Shown here: positions 18,144 through 27,910 of the stretch, piece by piece
Layout: each line of letters begins with the position of its first letter
Numbering within the stretch: position 1 is the first letter of the stretch
Source of the DNA: Betaproteobacteria bacterium
GTDB taxonomy: Bacteria; Pseudomonadota; Gammaproteobacteria; Burkholderiales; Burkholderiaceae_C
Length of the DNA: 41,306 nt
Reading direction: 5' to 3'
Assembly: GCA_009927195.1 (NCBI GenBank)
Contig: RFNL01000453.1
Location: 1 to 41,306 of the forward strand
Position numbers and translations under genes: made by a program
The notes under the pieces: model-generated
The model's database searches: none
The model's input: only the letters and a program-made list of their open reading frames with translations
Told to the model about the DNA's origin: nothing

Positions 18144-19520
18144 ATGAAAATGAAAAATATATGGACCGTGGCCATGGTGGCCGCTGGCATGTTGGCGGCA
18201 ACGCCAGCCATGTCGCAAGAAAAGCTCAATGTTTTTTGGGTCAAGGGTTTTTACAAGGCCGAAGACGATGCCTTGTATGCGGCCATCAAAAAGTTTGAGG
18301 CCAAATACAAGACCGTCAAGGTCGAACTCTCGCAATACCCCATTCAGGACATGATCCCCAAAACCGTTGCCGCTTTGGACTCTGGCACCCCGCCGGACGT
18401 GGCCTATGCGGATGTGTACGACTTCCAAGTGACGGCTTCTTGGGCCTATGACGGCAAGCTCGAGGACATCAGCAGCGTGATCAACCCCATTCGTGCGCGA
18501 TTTGCTGGCAACACCATCGAAACCACGTTTTTGCTCAACAACAAAGAAAACAAGCGCGCGTACTACGCATTTCCCATCAAACAGCAGACCATGCACATCC
18601 AATACTGGGCCGATATGCTGGCCGAGGCGGGCTTCAAAGAGTCTGACATTCCCACGGGTTGGAAGGACTATTGGGAATTTTGGTGCGGCAAAGTGCAATC
18701 CGCCCACCGTCAAAAAACCGGTCAACGCAGCTTTGGCATGGGTCAACCCATGGGCGTGGATTCCAGCGACTCCTTTTTCTCGTTCCTGACCTTCATGGAT
18801 GCATACAACGTCAAGTTGGTCAATGATTCTGGAAAACTGTTGGTGGATGACCCAGATGTCCGCAAGGGTTTGATCGCCGCCATGACCGACTACACCTCGA
18901 TTTACAGCCGGGGCTGCACACCGCCGTCTTCCACGAGTTGGAAGGATCCCGACAACAACGTGGCTTTTCACAACAAAACCACGGTGATGACCCACAACGC
19001 GACCATTTCCATTGCCGCCAAATGGTTGGATGACATGAACAACACTGCGCTCACGGCTGAGCAGCGTGCCACTGCAACCAAAAACTACAAAGAGTTGGTG
19101 AAAACGGCAGGCTTTCCCAACAAGCCCGATGGCAGCAAAATGGTTTACCGTGCAGCCATCAAAACCGGTGTCATCTTCAAGGATGCCAAAAACAAAGCTC
19201 GGGCCAAAGACTTTGTCAGCTTTTTGCTGCAAGAAGAGAATTTGACGCCTTATGTGGAGGGCTCTTTGGGTCGTTGGTTCCCGGTGACCAAGGTGGGCCA
19301 GCAAAGTAAGTTTTGGCAAGACGATGTGCACCGCAAAGCCGTCTACACCCAGTTCATGAATGGCACCAGTCCTTTTGAGTTCACCAAAAACTTCCGCTTC
19401 ACGCAACTCAACAATGAGAACGTCTGGGCCAAGGCCATGAACCGTGTGCTCAATGAGAAAGTGCCGGTGGATAAAGCCGTTGACGAAATGATTGATCGCA
19501 TCAAGGCTGTGGCGCGTTAA
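18144..19520 (+). CDS. CUT1 carbohydrate ABC transporter, extracellular substrate-binding protein
   Basis: Signal peptide MKMKNIWTVAMVAAGMLAATPAMSQ; family 1 SBP features; precedes two MalF/MalG-type permeases and an ATPase. Confidence 0.92.
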   Translation: MKMKNIWTVAMVAAGMLAATPAMSQEKLNVFWVKGFYKAEDDALYAAIKKFEAKYKTVKVELSQYPIQDMIPKTVAALDSGTPPDVAYADVYDFQVTASWAYDGKLEDISSVINPIRARFAGNTIETTFLLNNKENKRAYYAFPIKQQTMHIQYWADMLAEAGFKESDIPTGWKDYWEFWCGKVQSAHRQKTGQRSFGMGQPMGVDSSDSFFSFLTFMDAYNVKLVNDSGKLLVDDPDVRKGLIAAMTDYTSIYSRGCTPPSSTSWKDPDNNVAFHNKTTVMTHNATISIAAKWLDDMNNTALTAEQRATATKNYKELVKTAGFPNKPDGSKMVYRAAIKTGVIFKDAKNKARAKDFVSFLLQEENLTPYVEGSLGRWFPVTKVGQQSKFWQDDVHRKAVYTQFMNGTSPFEFTKNFRFTQLNNENVWAKAMNRVLNEKVPVDKAVDEMIDRIKAVAR

Positions 19521-19537
19521 TTTGTTTGACCATTCAA

Positions 19538-19569
19538 GGCCAAGGTCCATCGATCAGTGGGCCTTGGCC
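19538..19569 (+). promoter_or_regulatory. intercistronic stem-loop between ABC SBP and permease genes
   Basis: GGCCAAGGTCCA - TCGATCAG - TGGGCCTTGGCC: 12-bp stem (one G.U) with 8-nt loop; no following T-tract. Confidence 0.65.
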
Positions 19570-19586
19570 AAGATGATGATCGCACC

Positions 19587-20444
19587 ATGTCCTCATCCAT
19601 TGCATTGCCGCATTCAGGCAACATCACCTTAAACCAGTGGGAGCGTGCTGGAAGATGGATGCTTGTTCCTTATTTATTGATATTTTTTCTGTTTGTTTTG
19701 TACCCGGTCTGCTATGGACTGTGGCTGGCCCGCCATCCTGAAAGCTACATCAAGCTGATTGATGATCCGATTTTTTTTCGCACAGCCATCAACACAATTG
19801 TTTTTTTGGTGGTTGCGATCAATATCAAGATGCTGATGGCCATGGTCTTGTCTGGATTCTTCTTGCACAAGAGATGGTGGATCAAGATCTTGTCGATCAT
19901 ATTCATATTGCCTTGGGCATTGCCCTCGATTCCCACCATTTTGTCGGTTCGTTTCATGTTGAACCCAGAGTGGGGTGTGATCAACACCCAAATTTTTCAG
20001 CTCACCGGCCTGGATGGACCCAACTGGCTCAATGACACCACGTTGGCGTTGTCTTTTGCCATGGTGATGCATGTGTGGAAATCTTTACCCTTTTGGACTT
20101 TGATACTTTTGGCAGGGCGCATGGCCATTCCGGCCGAACAGTACGAAGCCGCATCTGTCGATGGGGCCACCCATTGGCAGAAGTTTCGCTATATCACTTG
20201 GCCATCCATGCGGACCTTGTATTTGACGTCTACCATTTTGTCGATGATCTGGACGCTGGGCGATTTCAACTCGGTTTACCTGCTCACAGGCGGTGGCCCT
20301 GCTGATTTGACACATGTATTGGCCACTTTGGGGATCCGTTATTTGCGTTTGGATCAGGTCGACTTGGCCATGGCCTCGATTGTGGTCGCGCTTCCATTGG
20401 TGTTGCCATTGGTTTTCTTCATGATGAAGCGCTTGTCCAAATGA
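19587..20444 (+). CDS. carbohydrate ABC transporter permease (MalF-type)
   Basis: Multi-TM protein with EAA motif EQYEAASVDGATHWQKFRYITWPSM; start set at MSSSIALPHSG. Confidence 0.92.
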   Translation: MSSSIALPHSGNITLNQWERAGRWMLVPYLLIFFLFVLYPVCYGLWLARHPESYIKLIDDPIFFRTAINTIVFLVVAINIKMLMAMVLSGFFLHKRWWIKILSIIFILPWALPSIPTILSVRFMLNPEWGVINTQIFQLTGLDGPNWLNDTTLALSFAMVMHVWKSLPFWTLILLAGRMAIPAEQYEAASVDGATHWQKFRYITWPSMRTLYLTSTILSMIWTLGDFNSVYLLTGGGPADLTHVLATLGIRYLRLDQVDLAMASIVVALPLVLPLVFFMMKRLSK

Positions 20445-20454
20445 GGGTTGCGCA

Positions 20455-21306
20455 ATGAAAGCCTGGACCTGGCGCAGCACCTTGACCGAGGCCAAACTTT
20501 TGTTGATCGGGCTGCCACTTTTTTTGTGGACCATGGTCCCGGTTTACCACTTGCTGCTGTTTTCCATTTCCCCAAGGGATTCGGCCACCTCTGGGCGCTT
20601 ATGGCCCAAAGAACCCACCATGCAAAACTTTCATTTTGTGTTTTATCAGAAGCATTTTTATTTGGATTATTTTTGGGTTCAGTTGGGTAATTCAGTGGTG
20701 ATTGCCACCGCCGTGGCTTTTTTGACTTTGGTGATCTCGACCTTGGCTGCCTTTGCCATCAGCCGTTTGCGCGTGCCCGGTGGCAGAACCGTTTTGAACA
20801 TGGCTTTGTTCACATACTTTATTCCCGCCGCTTTTTTGGCTGTACCGATGTATAAAACCATGGGTTTGTATGGATTGCTCAACAACCAATGGGCTTTGAT
20901 TTTGGCCATGGTCACCATCGCTTCTCCTTACTGCATATGGGTGCTCAAGCAAGCATCGGACAAGTTGCCATTTGAGTTGGATGAGGCGGCCCGCATGGAT
21001 GGCGCCACACCCCTGCAGTTGTTCAGATTGGTTTATTTGCCATTGATGGTTCCCTCCATGGTTGCCGTGGGCACCTATTCTTTGCTTTTGGCTTGGAATG
21101 AATATTTGTACGCATTTTTGTTGCTATCGCGAGATGACACAGTGACATTGGCAGTGGCCTTGGGAAATTTCTTATCGGCTGACGACTCCCCCTGGGAGTT
21201 GCTGATGGCCACGGGCTTGGTTTATGCCTTGCCACCGGCGGCCATTTATTACGCATTCAAGCGCTACATGGTGACTGGCCTGACCGCCGGCGCGGTGAAA
21301 TCCTGA
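20455..21306 (+). CDS. carbohydrate ABC transporter permease (MalG-type)
   Basis: Multi-TM protein with EAA motif ELDEAARMDGATPLQLFRLVYLPLMVPSMVAVG. Confidence 0.93.
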   Translation: MKAWTWRSTLTEAKLLLIGLPLFLWTMVPVYHLLLFSISPRDSATSGRLWPKEPTMQNFHFVFYQKHFYLDYFWVQLGNSVVIATAVAFLTLVISTLAAFAISRLRVPGGRTVLNMALFTYFIPAAFLAVPMYKTMGLYGLLNNQWALILAMVTIASPYCIWVLKQASDKLPFELDEAARMDGATPLQLFRLVYLPLMVPSMVAVGTYSLLLAWNEYLYAFLLLSRDDTVTLAVALGNFLSADDSPWELLMATGLVYALPPAAIYYAFKRYMVTGLTAGAVKS

Positions 21307-21316
21307 AGGTATCCAC

Positions 21317-22387
21317 ATGGCCCAAATTTCTTTTCGAGACATCCAAAAATCTTTTGGCGCGGTGGATGTCATCCACGGCATCAGTTTTGATATCCAAGAC
21401 GGCGAGTTTGTGGTGTTGGTCGGGCCTTCGGGATGTGGCAAATCAACATTGCTGCGCATGCTGGCCGGACTGGAAGAAATCACCTCGGGTGAGATTGGCA
21501 TCGACGGTCGAATCGTCAATGAGTTGGAGTCCAAGGACCGTGACATTGCCATGGTGTTTCAAAGTTATGCCTTGTACCCCCACATGACGGTCTATGACAA
21601 CATGGCTTTCAGTCTGAAGTTGCGCAAGGCCGAAGCGTCTTTGATTGAGCAACGGGTGCTCAACGCAGCCAAGATTCTCAGCTTGGACAGTTTGCTGCAG
21701 CGCCACCCGCGTGAACTCTCCGGAGGCCAGCGCCAGCGTGTCGCCATGGGTCGCGCCATTGTGCGTGATCCAAAGGTTTTCTTGTTCGATGAACCCTTAT
21801 CCAATTTGGATGCCAAGCTCAGGGTGGCCATGCGCGCTGAAATCAAAGCTTTGCACCAGCGTTTGAAAACCACCACGGTATACGTCACCCATGACCAGAT
21901 TGAAGCGATGACCATGGCAGATCGAATTGTGGTCATGCACGATGGCATCATTGAGCAAATTGGTACGCCATTGGAATTGTTTGATCACCCTTGCAACCTG
22001 TTTGTGGCTCAGTTCATTGGCTCACCTGCCATGAATGTGATTCCCGGAGTGGTGGTCAAAGATCATGGGCAATGGCGTGTGATGGCCGAGGGACAGCACT
22101 GGCCGGTGTCTGACCTCTCTGGGTTGAAAGAGGGCCAGTCTGTTTACTATGGGTTCAGGCCAACAGATTTGGAGTTTTCCTTGCCAGGCCAGGGCATGGC
22201 AGCTCAAGTGAGTTTGGTGGAGCCGACTGGATCGGAAACTGAATTGTTGTTGCAATGCGGTTCCAACAAGCTGGTTCAGGTCATTCATGGTCGCACCCAA
22301 GCTCGCACAGGTGATGTGGTGCACCTGCAAGTCGATCCAAGTCGTGTGCACGTGTTTGACGGCATTACCCAGCAATGCATGGTCTGA
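21317..22387 (+). CDS. CUT1 ABC transporter ATP-binding protein (UgpC/MsmK-like)
   Basis: Walker A GPSGCGKST, signature LSGGQRQRVAMGRA, Walker B VFLFDEPLSNLDAKLR, C-terminal TOBE-like region. Confidence 0.96.
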   Translation: MAQISFRDIQKSFGAVDVIHGISFDIQDGEFVVLVGPSGCGKSTLLRMLAGLEEITSGEIGIDGRIVNELESKDRDIAMVFQSYALYPHMTVYDNMAFSLKLRKAEASLIEQRVLNAAKILSLDSLLQRHPRELSGGQRQRVAMGRAIVRDPKVFLFDEPLSNLDAKLRVAMRAEIKALHQRLKTTTVYVTHDQIEAMTMADRIVVMHDGIIEQIGTPLELFDHPCNLFVAQFIGSPAMNVIPGVVVKDHGQWRVMAEGQHWPVSDLSGLKEGQSVYYGFRPTDLEFSLPGQGMAAQVSLVEPTGSETELLLQCGSNKLVQVIHGRTQARTGDVVHLQVDPSRVHVFDGITQQCMV

Positions 22388-22394
22388 CCGAACC

Positions 22395-22910
22395 ATGGTT
22401 TTGGTGGTCATGGGCGTGAGTGGTAGTGGCAAAAGCACGGTGGCCAGTGCATTGGCCCAAGCCTTGGGCTGGAATTTTATTGAGGGCGATGCGCATCACC
22501 CGCCTGAGAATGTGCGTCTCATGGCCCAAGGCGTCGCATTGACCGACGCGGATCGGGTTTTGTGGCTGGACAGCCTGGCCAATGCCTTGATCCAATCGTT
22601 GAAGCATGGGCATGGCGTCGTCATGGCCTGTTCAGCTTTGAAGAAATCTTATCGAGATGTTCTCAGGCGTGCATATGCAAATGTTTTTTTCGTGCATTTG
22701 GAGGGAAAGGCTGAATTGATAGGACAACGCTTGGCCTCGCGCAAAGGTCATTACATGCCCCCCAGTTTGCTGCAAAGCCAATTTGATACCTTGGAGCCAC
22801 CGGCTTTGCCTGAATTGGTTTGGCGATACGACGTGACTTTATCGCCTGAGGCCATTGTGAGTGACTTATTGGCGCGCTTGGCCCCAGGCAATACCCAGCC
22901 AAGCCGTTGA
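22395..22910 (+). CDS. gluconokinase (GntK family)
   Basis: MVLVVMGVSGSGKSTVASALAQALGWNFIEGDAHHPPENVRLMAQGVALTDADRVLWL, ACSALKKSYRDVLR, GHYMPPSLLQSQFDTLEPP. Confidence 0.95.
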   Translation: MVLVVMGVSGSGKSTVASALAQALGWNFIEGDAHHPPENVRLMAQGVALTDADRVLWLDSLANALIQSLKHGHGVVMACSALKKSYRDVLRRAYANVFFVHLEGKAELIGQRLASRKGHYMPPSLLQSQFDTLEPPALPELVWRYDVTLSPEAIVSDLLARLAPGNTQPSR

Positions 22911-22947
22911 GCTTTGGGGGTTTGGATGCGGCTGTCTTGCGCAGTTA

Positions 22948-24696
22948 TCAACGCGGGTATCCGCCGCCACCGCTGCGGCCACCACCACCAGAGCGACCGC
23001 CACCGCCGCCTCCACCAAAACCGCCCTTGCGGGGGCCGCCTTGACGCGCACTTTTGTTGCGTTGGCCTGCGCCACGGTTGCGCTCTGACATCAAATCCAC
23101 GCTGGTGCGCGTGGGATCGGGTTGACGCATGCTGTTGTTTTGATTTTTGTGTCCAAATGCATTCACGCCACTTTGAGTACCCAAATGGGCATTGGCTCTT
23201 GGTTGGAAGTCATCAGGCTCCACACCGCCCTCAACCGGATCGTGATGCATGGGGGGGGCTTGGTTGGGGTCTCTCGCCAACATCGTTTCGCGTGGTCCGC
23301 GGTCGTCACGGTATCGGTTGCGACCTTGGCCCCCGTTGGGTCTAGGGGGCTTGGCGCCGGGTGTGCGCACTTGTCCATTGGGGCGCGGTGCGGATCGAGC
23401 CCCTTGGCCAGCCTTGTTGTCTCGCATGCGTTGCATCATTTCGGACCGGGCCGCTTTGGCCGCTGCGGCCATGACATCTCTGCTGGGTGGTTGGCCCAAG
23501 CCACCCCATAGCGTTTGACGACCCATGGCGATGGGTTCTGCCACTTCGTTTTCTTCAGGTCCAAAGCCTTCAATGTCTTGAACAGGCACAGACTGTCCGG
23601 TGAAACGCTCGATATCGCGCATGAATCCTTGTTCGTCCAAAGAAACCAAACTCACGGCTTGGCCACTGGCACCTGCGCGACCAGTTCTTCCTATGCGGTG
23701 AACATAGTCTTCGCTGGTGTTGGGGATGTCGTAGTTCACGACGTGTGGCAACTCGTCAATGTCAATGCCTCTGGCAGCAATGTCGGTGGCCACCAGTGCG
23801 CGAATCTCACCCGTTTTGAACCCCGTCAAGGCTTGGGTTCGCGCTGTTTGACTTTTGTTGCCATGCAGCGCCATGGCAGAAATTCCATGCTTGTTCAAAA
23901 ACTCGGCCACGTTATTGGCGCCAAATTTGGTGCGTGTGAAAACCAGCACTTGGCTCCACTGATGCGCATCAATGATGTGGGCCAGCAAGGCTTTCTTTTT
24001 GCCGCGACCCACAGGATGCACGATCTGGGCAATGCTCTCAACGGTTGTGTTGCGGGGTGTGACTTGAATGCTTTGAGGATTGCGCAGCAAGCCATTGGCC
24101 AAGTCACGGATCTCATCGCTGAAAGTGGCAGAAAACAGCAAACTTTGCTTTTCACTGGGGACCAAGGCCAAAATCTTCTTGACATCATGAACAAATCCCA
24201 TGTCCAGCATGCGATCGGCTTCGTCAAGCACCAAAATTTGGACGGTGGAAAGATCCAAAAATCCTTGTTGCTGTAGGTCCAACAGCCGACCTGGGGTGGC
24301 CACCAAGATATCGACGCCGTTGCGCAATCGGTCGATTTGAGGGTTCATGCCCACGCCACCAAAAATCACAGCTGAGTGCAGTTGCAGGTATTTGCCGTAA
24401 ACACGCACAGACTCTTCCACCTGCGCCGCGAGTTCTCGGGTTGGGGTCAAAACCAAGGCGCGTATCCCAAACACGCCGTGTTTGTTCGTGATACTGCGAC
24501 TCATGGCCAGTTTGTGCAGCATTGGCAGGGTAAAGGCGGCGGTTTTACCAGTGCCGGTTTGTGCGCCCGCCAATAAATCTCGCCCGTCCAAAATGCAGGG
24601 AATGGCTTGGTCTTGTATAGGGGTGGGGACTTCATAGCCTTGCTCTCGCACGGCTTTCAATATGGCCGGGGCCAATTTAAGTTCTTCAAAGTTCAT
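22948..24696 (-). CDS. rhlE: DEAD-box ATP-dependent RNA helicase (RhlE-type)
   Basis: [49 protein letters not shown]; Gly/Arg-rich C-terminal tail. Confidence 0.93.
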   Translation of the reverse strand: MNFEELKLAPAILKAVREQGYEVPTPIQDQAIPCILDGRDLLAGAQTGTGKTAAFTLPMLHKLAMSRSITNKHGVFGIRALVLTPTRELAAQVEESVRVYGKYLQLHSAVIFGGVGMNPQIDRLRNGVDILVATPGRLLDLQQQGFLDLSTVQILVLDEADRMLDMGFVHDVKKILALVPSEKQSLLFSATFSDEIRDLANGLLRNPQSIQVTPRNTTVESIAQIVHPVGRGKKKALLAHIIDAHQWSQVLVFTRTKFGANNVAEFLNKHGISAMALHGNKSQTARTQALTGFKTGEIRALVATDIAARGIDIDELPHVVNYDIPNTSEDYVHRIGRTGRAGASGQAVSLVSLDEQGFMRDIERFTGQSVPVQDIEGFGPEENEVAEPIAMGRQTLWGGLGQPPSRDVMAAAAKAARSEMMQRMRDNKAGQGARSAPRPNGQVRTPGAKPPRPNGGQGRNRYRDDRGPRETMLARDPNQAPPMHHDPVEGGVEPDDFQPRANAHLGTQSGVNAFGHKNQNNSMRQPDPTRTSVDLMSERNRGAGQRNKSARQGGPRKGGFGGGGGGGRSGGGGRSGGGGYPR

Positions 24697-24953
24697 GATG
24701 GAGCGCCGTCTCGAGCGCTGGAGTTAGGCCTGATCCGCTGTTTGCAACAGCAGCCAGTCATCGGCCAACAGGGTTCACAGGTGGGCTGATCAAGTGAGGG
24801 CGTCAGGCCCGACTCAGCCCCAGCAGAGTGCTGGTGCTGCACCAACTGGAGGATGCAGCAAATTCATTGTCGCATGAATTGACGCGTTCAATCTGGCAGA
24901 ACAACTAGGGCGGATAATCACCGGTTTTAAACTGCGTCTCAAGGATTTTTCTC

Positions 24954-26615
24954 ATGGCCCAGTATGTTTTCACCATGAACCGTGTCGGCAAGATCGTGCC
25001 CCCCAAGCGGCACATCCTCAAGGACATCTCATTGAGCTTTTTCCCGGGTGCCAAGATTGGCGTTCTGGGGCTGAATGGTTCAGGCAAGTCCACTTTGCTC
25101 AAAATCATGGCGGGTGTGGACACTGAAATCGAAGGTGAGGCACAACCGATGCCGGGCTTGAAGATTGGCTACTTGCCCCAAGAGCCCAAATTGGAGCCCG
25201 AGAGCACTGTTCGTCAGGCGGTAGAAGGTGGCATGGGGGAGGTGTTGGCTGCGAAAAACCGACTGGAGGAAATTTATGCCGCCTATGCAGAGCCAGACGC
25301 AGATTTCGATCAATTGGCGGCTGAACAAGGTGAGTTGGAAGCAGTCATCGCGGCCGCTGGCAGCGACAGTGAACACCAGTTGGAAATCGCTGCTGACGCA
25401 TTGCGTTTACCCCCTTGGGAAGCAGTGATCAAAAACCTCTCGGGCGGCGAAAAGCGGCGGGTGGCTCTGTGCCAATTGTTGTTGTCACGCCCAGACATGT
25501 TGTTGCTCGATGAACCCACCAATCACCTGGATGCCGAATCCGTCGACTGGTTGGAACAGTTTTTGGCGCGTTTTTCTGGAACTGTCGTGGCCATCACCCA
25601 CGATAGATACTTTTTGGACAATGCTGCCGAATGGATATTGGAATTGGACCGAGGTCACGGCATACCTTGGAAAGGCAATTACTCGACTTGGCTGGAGCAA
25701 AAACAAGATCGTTTAGAGAAAGAACAAAAAGGCGAAGAGGCCCGTGCCAAAGCCTTGAAGAAAGAACTTGATTGGGTCAGGCAAAACCCCAAGGGTCGAC
25801 AAGCCAAAAGCAAAGCGCGCATCGCACGTTTTGAAGAGTTGTCAGATTTTGAGTATCAAAAGCGCAATGAAACCCAAGAAATTTTCATCCCGGTGGCCGA
25901 GCGCTTGGGCAATGAGGTTTTTGAATTCACCAACGTCAGCAAATCCTTTGGTGATCGATTGCTCATCGATCGATTGAGCTTCAAAGTGCCGGCGGGTGCC
26001 ATTGTCGGCATCATTGGACCCAACGGGGCGGGTAAGTCCACCTTGTTTCGCATGATTGCCGGCAAAGAGCAACCGGACAGCGGGGCCATCAAAATTGGTA
26101 CCACCGTGAAAATGGCTTTCGTGGATCAAACCCGTGATGACTTGTCCAACGAAAAAACCGTTTGGGAAGATGTGTCGGGTGGTTTGGACATCCTGACAGT
26201 GGGCAAATTCGAAATGGCCAGCCGTGCTTACTGCGGTCGCTTCAACTTCAATGGCGGTGATCAGCAAAAGCGTGTGGGCACTTTGTCAGGCGGCGAGCGC
26301 GGGCGCTTGCATTTGGCCAAAACCCTGATCGCCGGCGGCAATGTGTTGCTGCTTGACGAACCCTCCAACGACTTGGACGTGGAAACCTTGCGCGCTTTGG
26401 AAGACGCTTTGCTGGAGTTCGCTGGCAGCGTCATGGTCATCAGCCACGACCGATGGTTTTTGGATCGCATTGCCACTCACATCTTGGCTTGCGAAGGGGA
26501 TTCGCAATGGACTTTCTTTGATGGCAACTATCAGGAGTACGAGGCGGACAAAAGGAAACGCTTGGGTGAAGAGGGGGCCAAACCCAAGCGCGTGCGCTAT
26601 AAAGCCCTCAATTGA
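24954..26615 (+). CDS. ettA: energy-dependent translational throttle protein EttA (ABC-F)
   Basis: Two ABC cassettes (LGLNGSGKSTLLK / GPNGAGKSTLFR; LSGGEKRRVALCQLLL / LSGGERGRLHLAKTL) and EttA-type N-terminus MAQYVFTMNRVGKIVPPKRHILKDISLSFFPGAKIGVLG. Confidence 0.96.
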   Translation: MAQYVFTMNRVGKIVPPKRHILKDISLSFFPGAKIGVLGLNGSGKSTLLKIMAGVDTEIEGEAQPMPGLKIGYLPQEPKLEPESTVRQAVEGGMGEVLAAKNRLEEIYAAYAEPDADFDQLAAEQGELEAVIAAAGSDSEHQLEIAADALRLPPWEAVIKNLSGGEKRRVALCQLLLSRPDMLLLDEPTNHLDAESVDWLEQFLARFSGTVVAITHDRYFLDNAAEWILELDRGHGIPWKGNYSTWLEQKQDRLEKEQKGEEARAKALKKELDWVRQNPKGRQAKSKARIARFEELSDFEYQKRNETQEIFIPVAERLGNEVFEFTNVSKSFGDRLLIDRLSFKVPAGAIVGIIGPNGAGKSTLFRMIAGKEQPDSGAIKIGTTVKMAFVDQTRDDLSNEKTVWEDVSGGLDILTVGKFEMASRAYCGRFNFNGGDQQKRVGTLSGGERGRLHLAKTLIAGGNVLLLDEPSNDLDVETLRALEDALLEFAGSVMVISHDRWFLDRIATHILACEGDSQWTFFDGNYQEYEADKRKRLGEEGAKPKRVRYKALN

Positions 26616-27594
26616 GGTTGTGCATGCTGGGCCACCAACCGGTGCCCCAGCGCAACTCCTGCGCTGATTCAACAGCGCTCACCACGGCCATGGCGGTCAC
26701 TTCTGCCGCCAAAGTAGTCAACAGCATCATGTCGGCGGACTTGCCGCTGCCGCCAGTGCCCAGGGCAAATAAAGTGTCTCCATCCCAAGGTGTATGGGCT
26801 GGGCGCAGTGTCCGAGCCAATCCGTTGTGCCCCATTTGGGCCAACCTGTGTGCTTGCTTTTTGGTCAGCACCGCATCGGTGGCTATCACGCCAATGGTGG
26901 TGTTGATGCCTGTGGTCAAGGCGGCGGGCGATGTGCCTTGAATGAGCGACGCCACCGTATCTTGCAGTTCCAAGCCAAGGGCTGATTTCCTGGCTCCAGC
27001 CAAAATTTGCCCACTGTGGGGATTGATCACATCCCCCAAGGCATTGACCACCACCATCGCGGAAACGGTGATGCCTTTGACGGTTAATGCCGCACTGCCA
27101 ATGCCGCCTTTCATCGACAACTGCGGGCCGAAAACTTTACCCACTGTGGCACCGGCACCAGCACCCACATTGCCCAGGACCACAGGTGCTGGTGACGCGA
27201 CCTCACAAGCGGCCCAACCCGAGTCTGCATCGGGGCGTATTTGCGGATCGCCAACCCCAAGATCGAAGATGACGGCCCCAGGTACGATGGGTACACAAGC
27301 GGGACCCACATGAATGCCCCGACCTTGGCGCTCCAACCACCTCATCACGCCTGTGGCGGCGTCCAAGCCAAACGCGCTGCCGCCAGCGAGCAGCACAGCA
27401 TGCACCTCTTCGACACTGTTTTGCATGGCCAGCACATCGGTTTCTCTGGTGCCAGGGGCTGCGCCGCGCACATCCACACCGCCAATCGTCCCCTCGGGAC
27501 AAATGATGACCGTGCACCCAGTAGGGCGATGGTCTAGGTTCTGATGCCCGACCAACAAGCCTTGAACACGAGTCAGGGTGGAATTGGGCTGCAT
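26608..27594 (-). CDS. P1 family peptidase (S58/DmpA-like aminopeptidase)
   Basis: VRGAAPGTRETDVL, VHAVLLAGGSAFGLDAATGVMRWLE, GNVGAGAGATVGKV, KGGIGSAAL. Confidence 0.93.
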   Translation of the reverse strand: MQPNSTLTRVQGLLVGHQNLDHRPTGCTVIICPEGTIGGVDVRGAAPGTRETDVLAMQNSVEEVHAVLLAGGSAFGLDAATGVMRWLERQGRGIHVGPACVPIVPGAVIFDLGVGDPQIRPDADSGWAACEVASPAPVVLGNVGAGAGATVGKVFGPQLSMKGGIGSAALTVKGITVSAMVVVNALGDVINPHSGQILAGARKSALGLELQDTVASLIQGTSPAALTTGINTTIGVIATDAVLTKKQAHRLAQMGHNGLARTLRPAHTPWDGDTLFALGTGGSGKSADMMLLTTLAAEVTAMAVVSAVESAQELRWGTGWWPSMHNLN

Positions 27595-27910
27595 TTCGAG
27601 GATATGGGTTTGTCAATGTGAAAGCTTCACTGGTGGTCCGTTCAGCATAGCTTGGATTGCGCTGAAAAACACATGCGGTTGATGCGGCTGTGAAGCCTGC
27701 CCCAGGTCTCCGATGGGATGCTCGAGATTAGAATAATTTTCACGTTTTGTTACAATTGGATTCCATCGATCGCTAAACCAGTGGTTGTGCCTGAAAACTT
27801 GAGGGTAAAAGGGGTTGTGTCGGAAAATTCTTATTTATCATTTTTCTTTCTATAAATAGTACTTTATAATGAATTAAATATTGCATTGTGGACTGTTCAA
27901 GGGGTGAATC

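Noticed and set aside
18090-19550. 486-aa ORF on the minus strand antisense to the ABC substrate-binding protein gene
   Set aside because: It covers the whole well-supported SBP gene and its flanks, has a composition rich in H/G/V typical of a shadow ORF, and has no recognisable domain.
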